From the NCBI GenBank assembly GCA_008638375.1, contig CM018036.1, positions 7,563,892-7,627,891 of the forward strand: a stretch of 64,000 nt of DNA, in the 5' to 3' direction. This DNA comes from Nyssa sinensis. Its lineage: Eukaryota; Streptophyta; Magnoliopsida; Cornales; Nyssaceae. Below the pieces are notes generated by a model. That model was not told the origin of the DNA and did no database searches. It saw nothing but the letters and a program-made list of their open reading frames with translations. The position numbers were made by a program, and so were the translations under genes. Positions 24,600-37,203 of this stretch are shown here, piece after piece; the first letter of the stretch is position 1; every line of letters begins with the position of its first letter.

Positions 24600-25443
24600 G
24601 GGCATCATACGGTGGTGCAACCATTTGATGATGACAGTTACTGTTAGCTTTTTTATTGAATGATGTATGGCCTCAATGTGCTCTGGCCCCTGATCGAGAC
24701 TTTCTAGTGGGGATGGACCATATCATAATTAGACGTTTTGGACTACTAAAGCGCTGTTTGATGGAGTGGGGCACTTAGATTCTCGGGTGCCACTCGTAAT
24801 TTTGATAACAAAGCTTTTGGCAGGGTGGAGTGGGGCACTTAGATTCTCGGGTGCCACTCGTAATTTTGATAACAAAGCTTTTGGCAGGGAGTAACTTGTT
24901 TAGGTTAACTCAAATCCGATTTAAAATTTTTAAGATTTGAATTTTATTTTCTATACTTTAGAATGAGTTTTAGATTAAAAAAAAATTCAAGTCCGATTTA
25001 AATTAAGACTGTACTTGAATTGAGACTTTGGTTACCCGAACTTTATATTTTGTACATTATATTTTAGTTATTTATCATTAGATTAGGAAGAATTTCTTAT
25101 CAGTATTATTATTTATATTTTTAGATTTTTAAAAACTTGTTGACCTTTATTATTTTTTCAAAATTAAATTATGCCGAATAAATTATTTTGATGTTTGTTG
25201 ATTTTATTTTTAGAATGAGAAATTAAGAGAAATTTTTAGAACTAGTGTATAATCAAAATAAGAGAAAGACAATAATTTATTAAAATAATTATGAATAACG
25301 TCTAAAAGCTAAAATTGATAATCTATAAATTATTGAAAATTTGATACTAATAAAAGTTAATTTAGGTCGGACTCGAACTAAATTATTCAAACACAAGATG
25401 AAGCTCGGATTGATTAATTTAAAATTTGAGTTAAGCTTAAACA

Positions 25444-25716
25444 TTATTCATCTTGAGTCAAACCCGGCTGAAGTCTACTTTTACACAATAGCATTATCAA
25501 AATACTTGCGATTTTGACCATCACCTGCACTAAATGCCTTCCAGTGTGAGTTGCTTGCTCAATTAAAATATTCATCTTCAAATTCAACCATATAGTGGGC
25601 TGGCCATAATCAAGAAAAGTCAGATTAAGAAAAAGACTACTATTTCTAACCAAATCCAATCTTGACTTCACATTAAGATCCATGGAGTATTGGCTACACC
25701 GCGAGATTGCGCACAT
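25444..25716 (-). pseudogene. Conserved minus-strand frame of unknown origin, unit A copy
   Basis: Minus-strand reading VKSRLDLVRNSSLFLNLT then LDYGQPT and ILIEQATH, GRHLVQ is conserved in unit B at 45887-46150, where a 21-base in-frame-sized length difference lies in the middle. It ends in a hydrophobic stretch. I do not recognise it. It may be an old exon carried along by the segmental duplication, or chance. Confidence 0.25.
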
Positions 25717-26289
25717 CGATTCGCCATTATCATCTATTTGTTTATTTTTGTTTTTTTTTTAATTAACATTTTTATAAATTTCAGTTGTTATTTATTTATA
25801 TCGGAAACTCTTATTCTATTTACATGTAATATGTAAAACTAAATCTTCATAAAAAAATTATGTCAATGTTATCTGATCCCCTAATTGTTCATTTTATGTT
25901 TTTTTATGTTGTCATAACATTTTATGAAATGAAAATTTTAATCAAAAAAATCATAACATTTTATGAAATGAATCTTTTTTAAGCCATTTGGATAAATAAA
26001 AAATGTTATATATATATATATATATTTTTTTTTTTAGGTTAAAAATTATTTTAATCAAATCATTAATATTTTTAACGCTGTTAAGATGAAAGTTAACAAT
26101 TAGAACTTTTTTGTATTAAAAATTTATTTTTAAATCTTTTAAGATGAATTTTTTAAATTAAAAATTTTATTTTAAGAGTTTTTTAGTATTTATTCTAATA
26201 AAAACAGTTCAAGAAAAAAATTAATGTGATAAGCGGGAGATTTCTATCAACATGCTTGAAATAATTATTATTAAAATTTTATTAAGATG

Positions 26290-27120
26290 AGTCACAGAAG
26301 TCGAATTTTAAAAAGTATATCATTGCTCGTTAAGTTCGGCGTCAACATAGATGAAAGAATAAATATTGAATTATGATGAACACATTACACCACACCTGGA
26401 TGAATGAATAACCCAAGAGAGATGGGATTGCAGTGGGAACAAACATGGAGGTTTGACCCATTGGACTTCGTCTTGGGCCTCTTGGACGCTATGCAATTCT
26501 TCAACGTTGGCCCAAACCATGCTTCTCCCAACAATCCTTTATGTTGCCTTTTCTTGCATTGGTTCCATGGGTCCACGCCCATTGCTAATGCAACAATAAC
26601 AGAGCAACCCCATTAAATTAATACTACAAAATTTCATAAAATAAAATTTTCATTCCAAAAATATTTTATTACAATTTTTATATATCTAATATACTTGAAA
26701 AAATAATTTTTATTTGCTAAAATCCTAAACCCAATTCATATTAAGAGTTTATCATATTAATTTATAATCCCTTTTCTTTATTTGTGCTAGAACTTCTAAC
26801 CACTTTATTTTAAATTGTCAGATAATTTTTTTCTATGTTAGAAAACTTCCATGATTATTTAGGTAGATGTAAGATTCAGGTCAATGACCCGGCAACTAAT
26901 TACCCAATAACCCATGATTTTTCTGCTATTATAGATGAAACTTAAATTCTTCGTCTTTATCATTGACGAAAATTAAACCTTTTGACATTTCTTGTAAAGA
27001 ATGTCAAAATTATGACGAGTACAAAACTATTGACATTTAATAGTTTTAAAATACTATTTGAGATCTCAAACTAATAATAAAATTATCAAAATAAATAACA
27101 TAAATAACACTAACATCATA
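26290..27120. repeat. Remnant of a third duplication unit
   Basis: Between the end of unit A and the start of unit B is an 0.8 kb piece matching 19690-20590, the region upstream of kinase 1. It includes the short conserved minus-strand frame (26385-26582) and the word ctaaccactttattttaaattg. It then joins abruptly to the start of unit B near 27120 without a kinase gene. This implies an original array of at least three units with a deletion or unequal exchange. Confidence 0.65.
26385..26582 (-). other. Conserved short minus-strand frame, copy 2 of 3
   Basis: The frame reads NQCKKRQHKGLLGEAWFGPT and continues through ASKRPKTKSNGSNLHVCSH, the longest of the three copies. It has four silent differences from the copy at 19741-19945 across the core. 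It has no kinase gene immediately downstream. Product unknown. Confidence 0.4.
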
Positions 27121-30056
27121 TAAATTATTAGAAACTAGAAATCTTGCCATGAACTAAGTTTATTGTCGTTTCATGAAACTAACTTATAACGCAGTGATAT
27201 TTGAATAAGATGTTTAATTTTTTTTAAAGACATAAAAATAATAATTATGTACATAGTAAAATTATATTGGTAAAATTTATAAACTAGGTCAATACATTTG
27301 ATTCATAGTAAAATTTCTCTTTTAAGACACGAATAATGAAGCCATGTATAAGAGTTCATACGCGGCTCATATATGAGCGATGTTTCATAATTTATGTGAT
27401 TGTTTATATATGCACATATGGGACTCACATGGGTCTCACACTCATTTAAATATATGTACATTATATATGCACAATTACATGTGTCATTAAACATTATTCG
27501 TCCATAGACTTACATAGTATGAATCATGATAGTAAGACTTATAATGATAAATTTTACTTCATATGAGTATATAGACATCGTATGAATATTCATGCATGAG
27601 TAATTAAACATTATTTTAAAAACAAAGGAAGGAACCATAGTTGTTGAATTGTGCGCGATGAATCTAATTTCTCAGTAAACAATCACGTGGTATTCCGACG
27701 ATTGTTTAATAAAAAAAATCATATAAAAGTAATATAAGTATTATTTTAATTTATAATTTTATACAACTTATTTTATTAATAAAAATAACATTTTTATTTT
27801 ATATAAAAATATATTTTAAAAAATACAACAACAATTATTGCTAATGATATTTTATACCGGCAAACATATACTTTGAGTTTTAAAAATATTATAACATGGG
27901 CAAATAAATTGAATAAAAAGGACAATACAATAAAAAAAATACTTGATTAGAAGTTAACCAATTCAGATAATTAAATTTGGTGATAATTCAAAAGAAAATA
28001 TTGAACAATAACAAAGTAATTATTGACTATTAAATAATCATAAATGTAATTTATTTTATTTGGACAAAATGAAATAAATAGTTGGAAAATCAGATAATGC
28101 TTACATAATTTTTTTTTTAGAGATTTGACTTTATATATTGCACGTAAATAAAATAAGAGATTGTTATACATAAGAATTTTAAGTACAAATAATCAATGTT
28201 TGAAAAAATTTTAATTTTTCTATTAATTTCACATCATATATTTACAGATAAAATAAAACAAAAACACAACAAGAAATATAATAATAAAATAAAAAATTAA
28301 TTATGTGTTAAAATAACGAATTTTCTTAATAACAACTTATTATTTACGAAATCAATCTTTAACAAAACAAATATTTTATTTGCAAAATCAATCTTTAACA
28401 AAAAATCGCCATTTCCAAAATGAGAAATTTAAAAAACCTCTTATTAATATTTTTACGAAATAAATGTTTGGATTTAGAAATACTGAAACAAACATTAAAA
28501 GAATCAAAATAAATATTTAAATATTAAAAAAACTTGATTTTTATTTTATACTTTTCTAAAACTTACGTTCGAATCTGATAATATCCAAACAAATATTTTA
28601 AAAATATCAAAATAAATATTTAAATATAAAAAAATTTAATCTTAATTCTAAGATGTCTGTTTCAAAAACGCCACCCCCCATCAAACATGCCCTAAAAACT
28701 GCTTCAGGAAATGCCGTTTTGAAAACGTTGAGCAGAGCAGGTACACAACGGATTTTCCACGTGTCAAAGAATGAACCGCATGTTTGAGTCAATTTGTCAG
28801 CTGTCACTCGTCAACCCATGTGTAAGGACTGGGGCAAATAACAAAGATCAAATATATAAATAAATAAAATTAATAGTAAAAAGGGTTAATTACCCATACC
28901 TCTTTTATAATTTTTAAAAATTTATATTATCTCTCTTCTATTTTTGTATTTTAATTTAAATTCTTCCTGTCGCCAATTATTAATACTTACGATAATAAAA
29001 ATTAATAATATAAATAAAATATATATGACATATATATATGTATTTGAGAATATAAAAATTAATAATATATTCAGAGTCTTAATTAGAATATATATGACAT
29101 ATATATGTATTTGAGAATCCTAATTTGAATAATAGTCTAATTCTCAATCTAATTTTTGAAATAAACAGTGTCTGTCTGCGTGTGTGTATGTGTGTGTGTG
29201 TATATATATATACATATATATATATATATCATTAAACTCCAACAAAATGAGTGAAGGAAATAGATTTATCCTTGTAATTCTCTCAAAAAAACTAAACAAT
29301 AGAGAGATAGAAATCACATACCAATCAAACCCCAACAAATGATGAAAGAATAAATTCATAATTTTTTATTCTGCAGGCAAACAAAAAATACGAGATCATA
29401 AAAGATGTTTAACTATTTCTTCTTGTACATGCACGGCAAACTATCAATCCCCATTCCAATCCATCTTTTTCCTCTTGCATTCCATCACAATGTTAATTCA
29501 GTGTCGGCAAACTATCAATCCACTCAAGGAAACTAATTTGTTGATGATGATGTTCTTGCTTTATTATGGCTACTCAATAATGGAAACCCAAATGAGAAAG
29601 AAATTGCGAAGCCAAATATATGTCTGATTTGCTAAAAGAAAGAAATTTTGGAGATTTTGATAGTGAAAGATTGAGAAATAAGAGTAAAAATTGTGTGATT
29701 CACCCTATCGACTGAGGAACACTAAGATTATTTATTTCTGAAGATGATGTCCGAAAATCATCACCGTCGAAATCGCGAAAGACAAGAGAGGCATCTCTGC
29801 AAATAGAAACCCTAATTCTTTGATTTTTCTTAATCGACCCAAATCTGGTTTAAGAAAAACATATCCTTGGTTTATTTACAGAATTCAAGCCAAGACAAAG
29901 CATCAATTGTGAAGAAATGCTTAATGAAGATAGAAGAACAGAGTCATCAAAGAAAAATGGAGGAAGAGTCGTGAAAGAGAGGAGTCACAGGACACGAGTG
30001 TCTTATGGGTTTGTTAAAAGAGAGAAGATGAGATTTTTTTATTAAAAATTTGTTCT

Positions 30057-30092
<36 letters not shown>

Positions 30093-32623
30093 TCAATATT
30101 ATAAAAGAGTGAGCTTTGACACAAATATTATTATTTAATATATAAATTGTTTCAATATTACAAAATAATGGTTTTCTAACTTAAAATATTCATATTAAAT
30201 ATAAGAATAATTTAATCATTTTACAAAAATCTGTTAATGCTCTTTAGGAGACAAATTTGACAAGGAGAAAAGTATAATTTCAAAAAATATAGAAAAAGTA
30301 TATGTAATTATTAAAAATCACAACAGAACTAAGTGTAATTAATTTTAATAAAAAAATTAAATAAAATAAGAATTAATAAAATATTTTAAGACTTTGATTA
30401 AATCAGTTGCTCAAAACACGTGTATTGTTGCTATATTAAATATATTATTTAATAAAGGACAATATTCAATATCACATAATTGTACACTTATGTATAATTT
30501 ATATGTTTAAAATATATATATTTTTAACTATATATATAATATAATAAAAATATATTATTTTAACTATATTTTTTATGTAATCAATAATAAAATAAATAAA
30601 TAAAACATTTCATAATTAATAATTGATTTTAAACAAAATTTACCAAACTTTCAATTAATTCCTTATATTATCGTAACTAATTCTAAAATATATCTGTCTG
30701 AATATTAAATTGTATTATTTTAACCATATCTTATATGCAACCCAGAATAAAGAATAAATCAAATATTTCATAATCAATAATAACTTCATATCAAATTTTA
30801 CCAAAAACTTTCAATCATCTACTAATGTCATCACACAAGGTTTTTGAAATTGTTTGTAAAAGCACAAATGTTAAAAAGGGTTACTAAATTCAGAAAAAAG
30901 GGGTTACCAGAGTTACTCTAAACAATTAAGGATATAACGTTATTTTTAATTAAAGTTAGAATATCAATGACTTGTGCACAATTTTTTCCCCCTTTTTTGT
31001 TGATCAAATTTTAAAATCGAATTTTTTGGGTAATGGATTTCAATTCAAAAATAAATGATTTTTTTGATACAACGATATGAGAAAGAAAAATTAAACTCAA
31101 GCCAGTTGCGTAGAGGTAGGCACTTGTAACATTAGGACTCCAATCTTCAAAAATTAATATTTTGTTGATGTAGAATAAGTTGCTGAAGCATTTGAAGAAC
31201 AATGAAAACGTTCTAGTAAATGGAGACCTTATCTTGATTCATACTCATGGTCTTATCTTGATCCATAATGGGTGACGAGCAATACTCACGGCTTAGCCAT
31301 GATCATCGGGGCGAAAAGACTTCCTTTGGGCTTGCAATTTGACTTTTTTTTGTCATTTTTAGTAAGTTCTAATTTTATAATTAGTTTATTTAAGAAAGTT
31401 TAAATTAACTTCTGCTTATGATTATAGTTTTCTAGTTTGATTTGATTTTTGATCTTTTTTAAAAGTTCTAATTTTTATTATTTTCGATTTTTTTTTCTAA
31501 TTTTTAAAATCTTATTGTCTCTTAATTGTAATAGGTCTAATATAAGGAATTAGTAGAATCTTATTCGGATTAATAGTAGTCTTAACTTATAAATATGATA
31601 TAAAACAATTATTATTATTCAGATTATCAATAATATTTCAATTTAAGATTTTGAGAGTTATGCTCTTTGAGTGACAAACCCCATTTGTTCGTAATTCAAA
31701 ATGTTTTGATTCACTTTCATCTTTTCTTGCTGTGATTTTTTGTACGTATGTGAATTAGAATTATATAATACAAATACTGTTCTTCCCAAATTTATATTCT
31801 AAATGACGTGACACTGATATGTAATAATCACATTAATTATATAATTTAATGTCATGTCAATGTCACATTATTTGAAATAAAATTATAAAAAATGTAGCAT
31901 TGCTCTTTAAGTTGGTGTTACATAAATGAAAGAATAAATATTGAATTACGATGAATACATTATAACTGAATGGCTGAATCAATGAATAACTTGAGAGAGA
32001 TGGAGTTGCAATGGGAACAAGCTTGGAGGTTTGACCCATTGGACTTCGTCTGGGGCCTCTTGGAAGCTACGCAATTCTTCAAGGTTGGCCCAAACCATGA
32101 CAAAAATATCTTTTTTATTTTTTATTTTTATATTTTTTTTAATTTTGATCAATTTTTTTAAAATTTCAAATAAATATTGATTACAACATTATTAGTCAAA
32201 AAATAAAAATAAAAGTTATTTACTTTAAATTTTTTTATATAAAATAAAAAAAGATTTTAAAAATATATAATCAAAATAAGAAAATGTTTAAAAAAATATA
32301 TGAAAGAAATAAGCTTGTTACTTTAAAAAAATAAAAATAAAGATAAAAATAAAAGTACATATAATTTATCAATAAAAATATAAAAAAGTATAATAATTTT
32401 AAAATTCTCAAAAAAAAAAATTATAATTATGAAAAATCTCATCCGAACTTGGTTTGATTTAGGCTAAATAAATAAATACACAAACACTCAACAACTCTTA
32501 CAAAGTCCAAAAATTGGGTTTGACTGAAAGGTTTGTGCAATCCAACTTCTAGGATTCATACTTTTCTTAACATCAAGTGCCGGCCACTCAATCACTTTCA
32601 CTGTCATTCCAAATCCTGTTCAG
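27121..32623. repeat. Segmental duplication unit B, 5' flank of kinase 2
   Basis: This is the counterpart of 12765-21422 with many small differences. It lacks the 2.1 kb Mutator-like element and about 0.65 kb nearer the gene, so it is 3.2 kb shorter. A 70-bp insertion flanked by ggcaaactatcaatcc lies at about 29440-29510. AT microsatellites occur at 29202-29229 and 30059-30090. A truncated third copy of the short minus-strand frame is at 31975-32098. No other gene is seen. Confidence 0.75.
31975..32098 (-). pseudogene. Conserved short minus-strand frame, truncated copy 3 of 3
   Basis: The frame keeps WFGPTLKNCVASKRPQTKSN but has two replacements relative to the other copies and breaks off at 32098 at the edge of a deletion. 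It is likely a decayed copy. Confidence 0.35.
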
Positions 32624-34603
32624 ATGCTCTGTCTCTTCCTCTTCGTCCTTCACTTAGCCATCGTTCCTTCCTCTTTTGCCATTGACTTCCTCTTCAATTC
32701 CTTCAATGCCACTCCCGACCTCATCCTCACTGGCGATGCCCGAATCGAATCGTCTGTTATCCAACTAATCAATGATTCCAACCGGTTCTCCCACGGCAAA
32801 GCTTTTTACCAATCTCCGATCCCAATGAAACCCAACTCCAATTCGACTACCATCTCTTCATTTTCAACCTCATTCGTCTTCTCAGTCTTACCGGAAATCT
32901 CTTCAAGCCCGGGTTTCGGCATCGCCTTCGTACTCTCCAACACCACTGAACCGCCTGCCGCGCTCTCTGGCCAGTACTTTGGTCTCTTCAGCAACGCCAC
33001 CGTCCCAACCGTGGCCCCTCTTCTTGCCGTGGAATTCGACACCGGTCAAAACCCAGACTACGACCCAGATGGGAATCACGTCGGCATCGACCTCAACAAC
33101 ATCGAATCGGCGGAGACAGAAACCGCCGGGTACTATAACTCCACTGGTCAGCTAATCCCTGTAGATATGAGAAACGGACAGAACATTCATGCTTGGATTG
33201 AATTCGATGGATCTCAATTTGAAATCAACGTCACAATCGCCCCAGCCGGCATGGCTCGACCATCCAGACCTTTGCTTACATACAGATCTCCACTTATAGC
33301 TAACTATGTATCTACAAATATGTACGTTGGGTTCTCTGCATCAAAGACTCAGTGGGTCGAGGCGCGGAGGGTCTTAGCTTGGAGTTTAAGCGACACTGGT
33401 GTTGCCAGAGACATCAACACTACGAATTTGCCAGTTTTCAGTCTCGGTACATCATCGTCTTCGCTATCTCCCGGAGCGATCACCGGAATTACAGTCGGAT
33501 GTGTAGTCCTTTTCATTCTCTGTTCATTCGGGGTTTATTGGTTTTGGCGAAAACACAATATTAAAAAGCAAGAAGATGATGTGATTGAAGATTGGGAGCT
33601 CGAATACTGGCCGCATCGGTTCTCATACGAAGAGCTAAGCCAGGCCACTGATGGATTTCCGAAAGATGATCTTCTTGGGTTTGGAGGGTTTGGTCGAGTG
33701 TATAAGGGAACACTAGCCAACAACACAGAGGTCGCCGTGAAGTGCGTGAGCCACGACTCGAAGCAAGGACTCAGGGAATTCATGGCGGAGATATCGAGCA
33801 TGGGGAGGCTCCAACACAAGAATTTAGTCCAAATGCGAGGTTGGTGCCGTAAAGGTAACGAATTGATGCTTGTTTATGATTACATGCCGAATGGTAGTCT
33901 GAATCGATGGATATTTGACAAACCCAAGAAGCTAATGGGTTGGGAAGGTCGGAAAAGAGTGCTCGCCGACGTCGCCGAGGGCTTGAACTACCTCCACCAT
34001 GGTTGGGACCAGGTGGTTATTCACAGAGACATTAAGTCGAGCAACATTTTATTGGACTCTGAAATGAGAGGTCGATTGGGTGATTTTGGGTTAGCGAAAT
34101 TGTACACGCACGGTGAGGTGCCGAACAAGACGCGGGTGGTGGGCACGTTGGGGTACTTGGCGCCGGAGCTGGCAACAGTATCGGCGCCGACGACAGCCAG
34201 TGATGTGTATAGCTTTGGGGTGGTGATTCTGGAGGTGGTGTGCGGGCGGAGGCCGACAGAGTTGTGTGCAGATCCGGAAGAGGAGGAGGTGTTGCTGATT
34301 GATTGGGTTAGAGGGAAGTATGCGGAAGGGAGAGTGTGGGAGGTGGCGGATGAGAGGATTAAAGGGGAGTATGTGGTGGAGGAGATTGAGGCGGTGTTGA
34401 AGCTTGGGCTGGCTTCTTGTCACCCTAACCCGCTCCACCGGCCCACCATGAGGGAGGTGGTGGCGGTTTTGGTTGGTGAGGAGGCAGCAGCAGCCTCCCC
34501 GAGGGTTTTATTGGCGGAATTGTCGCGCAGTGGGAGTGACGGATTCGGTGGCGGCAGTAATGCGGTCGGAGTGGAGGCGTCACCGCCGCAAGTTTTGGTG
34601 TGA
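32624..34603 (+). CDS. LECRKS1: L-type lectin receptor kinase, LecRK-S.1-like, copy 2 (659 aa)
   Basis: Tandem duplicate of the gene at 21423, intronless, with the same layout of leader, lectin domain, membrane segment and RD Ser/Thr kinase. About 20 substitutions and one deleted residue separate the proteins. The deletion is in the lectin metal loop, where NPEFNDPDG becomes NPDYDPDG, shortening the spacing between N143 and the next aspartate; E137, D139 and the histidine remain. Catalytic residues (glycine loop, lysine in VAVK, HRD, DFG, APE) are all intact. The activation segment has PNKTRVVGT where copy 1 has PNTTRLVGT, and a variable kinase-lobe loop reads TELCADPE instead of IEAWADTE. 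No stop or frameshift, so it is probably functional. An 8.4 kb Mutator-like element begins only 100 bases after its stop codon and could affect its 3' untranslated region. Confidence 0.92.
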   Translation: MLCLFLFVLHLAIVPSSFAIDFLFNSFNATPDLILTGDARIESSVIQLINDSNRFSHGKAFYQSPIPMKPNSNSTTISSFSTSFVFSVLPEISSSPGFGIAFVLSNTTEPPAALSGQYFGLFSNATVPTVAPLLAVEFDTGQNPDYDPDGNHVGIDLNNIESAETETAGYYNSTGQLIPVDMRNGQNIHAWIEFDGSQFEINVTIAPAGMARPSRPLLTYRSPLIANYVSTNMYVGFSASKTQWVEARRVLAWSLSDTGVARDINTTNLPVFSLGTSSSSLSPGAITGITVGCVVLFILCSFGVYWFWRKHNIKKQEDDVIEDWELEYWPHRFSYEELSQATDGFPKDDLLGFGGFGRVYKGTLANNTEVAVKCVSHDSKQGLREFMAEISSMGRLQHKNLVQMRGWCRKGNELMLVYDYMPNGSLNRWIFDKPKKLMGWEGRKRVLADVAEGLNYLHHGWDQVVIHRDIKSSNILLDSEMRGRLGDFGLAKLYTHGEVPNKTRVVGTLGYLAPELATVSAPTTASDVYSFGVVILEVVCGRRPTELCADPEEEEVLLIDWVRGKYAEGRVWEVADERIKGEYVVEEIEAVLKLGLASCHPNPLHRPTMREVVAVLVGEEAAAASPRVLLAELSRSGSDGFGGGSNAVGVEASPPQVLV

Positions 34604-35203
34604 ATGTAAATGTTCTCTTTTAAAAATAAAAAAAAAATCATGTCATTTCTTTTTATAATTGATGTCCTTATTTTGACCTTTTGACTTTTCACATTGATAT
34701 CTTGAGTTAAACAGCTAACTAGGGTAAAAAAAAAACTTATTTTTTAAAATAGGATTGTTCTAATCTTATTTATCAAAATAGAGCGAATTTTAAAAACTTT
34801 TTTCAAAAAAATGTTTTCAAAAACGTCTTTTTGAAAGACGCTTTTAAGATTGTATTTTTTTTTTTTTTAAATTCTAGTTGAAAGCGTTTTTTAAAAAGAC
34901 ACTTTTAAAAATGTCTTTTGAAAAAATGCTTTTAAAAACGTCTTTCTAAAAGACGCTTTCAAAAGCGTCTTTTGAAAAAATGTTTTTAATTTTAATTTTT
35001 TTTTTTTACAAATTTGCTTTTGAATTCTCCATCTTTGTTCAAGCATATAGTTGCGACCTAATTTCTTGTATTTTTTTTATAGCCTCAAATGGCTTATAAG
35101 ATCAATGCATCTCCATTTATAAGCCACCTAAAAGCATGATAAAAGCCTTCTAAATTAGTATCTTTCGAAATCTCATAGTAATTTTCATGAAAATCAGATA
35201 AGC

Positions 35204-35325
35204 TGTCAGCAACAAGCGCTAGCTTGCGTGATATCTCTTCCACCTCTCAAAGAGGAAGTTGGGAATTTGAGTCCTTAATGGGACTAAGTGGGTGTGTGTC
35301 ACCTACTTGTCCAAAATAAAAAAAT
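35204..35325 (+). mobile_element. SINE within the 8.4 kb element
   Basis: A 122-bp insertion with B-box-like gggaatttgagtcc, a GT run and an A-rich tail. It is flanked by aaaatcagataagc (35190-35203) and aaaatcaggtagc (35326-35338), a target duplication with small changes. Layout matches the SINE at 2110-2236. Confidence 0.55.
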
Positions 35326-35596
35326 AAAATCAGGTAGCGCTGCTACAGTTTTCCTGAAAAAGATTATCATATTTTAGAATAAATATAAACATTTCATATC
35401 AAAAGCAGAATTTAATATCAAAATCTTTTAACAAGATCATTATAAATCAAAATATCAGTAGTGCTCTCTTCCATGCAAAACTACTTTATATAACATGGAC
35501 TACATCTAACACAGTTTCTATAATAATCTTCAGACTGCTATGTCCATTACAAATCTTTGCAAAACTCAACAGCCCCAACAGTTAATGTCTCAAACC

Positions 35597-35815
35597 ATGC
35601 AACATACCCACACACTGTAATAACACTGCCTTTTTGTGACATGGATTCCAACTTTACAGAAAAGGGAAACAGAATTACATTGATATTGTTTCTCAAACAA
35701 TCATATAGCTAATACACACTGTAATAACACTGCCAACAAAATGGCATGGATTCCAACTATACAGAAAAGGGAAACAGAATTACATTGATCTTGTTCCTCA
35801 AACAATCATAGCTAA
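35597..35815. repeat. Tandem direct repeat of about 110 bp
   Basis: Two copies (about 35597-35710 and 35712-35815) share acactgtaataacactgcc, catggattccaact and acagaaaagggaaacag. They lie just downstream of the NOT3-like fragment in its reading direction and may be a duplicated piece of 3' untranslated sequence. Confidence 0.7.
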
Positions 35816-35828
35816 TGCTTGGACTGGA

Positions 35829-36209
35829 TTACCAAATAATGTTACAAATTTTACAAAAAATATGAGAATCTGCACCGCAAGGATCTGACTCGAAAATATT
35901 CAGGAAATCAATTGAGATACTAGCTGATGGTTGGTTGGATAAGCCACCTCTGCCAATGCCCTTTAGTCCAGTCTCAGCAAGAGCTGGAGATGATCTACGA
36001 CCAGGGAAGTTTGCATTCTCTTCTTCCTTGACAGAATTAGAAATATTAATGGGCGAAGAAGATACAGCAGCACCTGCATCTTCCAAGAAACCTCGAACAG
36101 ATATTGGACCTGAAAGGATCACCGGAGCAGTTGATGCACCAGACAAGTGATGAGCTGAAGCATTCAGAGTACCAAGAGTTGCAAGACTCCCATCGCCATG
36201 TACCTGAAC
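35829..36209 (-). pseudogene. CCR4-NOT subunit 3-like fragment (captured)
   Basis: After an acceptor (tatgcag) the minus-strand frame reads VQVHGDGSLATLGTLNAS, then AHHLSGASTAPVILSGPISV, KEEENANFPGRRSSPALAE and GIGRGGLSNQPSAS. This is the linker region of plant NOT3 as I remember it, where the order is LSGP..VRG, SSPVN, KEE, FPGRR.SP, GRGGLS.QPS. NOT3 is a scaffold of the deadenylase complex; only this middle part is present, lacking the N-terminal coiled coil and C-terminal NOT box. After ASIS the frame runs into unrelated sequence and stops at 35829. It is a captured fragment, possibly transcribed with the exons upstream. Confidence 0.6.
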
Positions 36210-36907
36210 CTGCATACCCATTGACATGGCAGAAAATATTTCACAACAATACTTAGAAATGAAAAAATGATGACAAAACTAAGTGGTAGTAACAATAGTA
36301 ATAAAGAATGTATTGTCTTTCATGTACAAAACCCCCCAAAAAAGCCTCTAACACAATCCTACCTTCAACCTAGTTACTCTTTCCTCAATCCAAAGAGCTA
36401 CTGACTTTATAAACTACCAGAGAGAGATAGAGAGTTCCTTTATAATTAAATGCAAATGGAACACACCAGATGATATCTGCATTATACAATACATCTATGC
36501 ACAATGCAAGTTATAATATTAGCCAAAAGCAGATAAAATCCCCAACATGTCAATGCAAATAGGAGATCAATACACATGTCTTACTAAATGGATCCATTAC
36601 CTCATCTATGGAGATGCTGAACAATAAATGCCGACCATCATTTGACCTTGTGGAAACCAGAATAATTAGATGATGAGCACAAAAGAACAGGATCAATTGC
36701 AACAAAAATATTATGTAAGCATAGCACTTCGAAGCAAATAGAGAATCACAAACAAGAGCAGAGAAAAGCATGGAAACAGGTGTTTGTAATCAGACCAACT
36801 CCATACCCAGTAACATTTTCAAGGAAAAAAGGTGTTTGTAATCATACCAACTCCATGGAAAAAGGGTCAATTGTCAATGTTTGTTTCAAGGAAATAAAAC
36901 TTGCAGA

Positions 36908-36977
36908 AATATTAGTAGAAGAGTTGGTACACGTTTGACTCACGATTCAAGCGTGTTCCAACTCTTCTACTAATATT
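36908..36977. repeat. 70-nt near-perfect hairpin
   Basis: Arms 36908-36933 and 36952-36977 pair at 25 of 26 positions, around an 18-base loop that has a further short ttga/tcaa pairing. It lies between the coiled-coil exon and the NOT3-like exon of the 8.4 kb element, i.e. in an intron if the two are spliced together. Confidence 0.8.
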
Positions 36978-37203
36978 CATTACCCGAAAACAACAAATTT
37001 CCCTTATTAAAAGATTTCACTGAACAATCAGTAAAATCCTAAAATCGTTCTAATTGCAAGAAATAATTTCATGATTAATATCACAGATTTTTTTTCTTTC
37101 AATTTTCTTGGTATGAAAGCTTACTTAGAACAGTCTTATATGTGAGCATCTATTTATGTATTGTGATGATACAAGTGTACTGTAAACATGCAAATCAACT
37201 GAC

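Larger units (their letters stand above)
23406..26290. repeat. Segmental duplication unit A, 3' flank of kinase 1
   Basis: This aligns with 34604-34703 and then with scattered pieces from 43152 to about 60890 of unit B. Landmarks are gccagactttcagtactctc (23560 and 43215), ggacatgcctacc (24192 and 43861) and acaccgcgagatt (25697 and 46165). It carries a SINE (24294-24599) that unit B lacks. A 64-bp sequence is tandemly doubled here (24762-24825 and 24826-24889), whereas unit B has one copy at about 45277. Confidence 0.8.
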
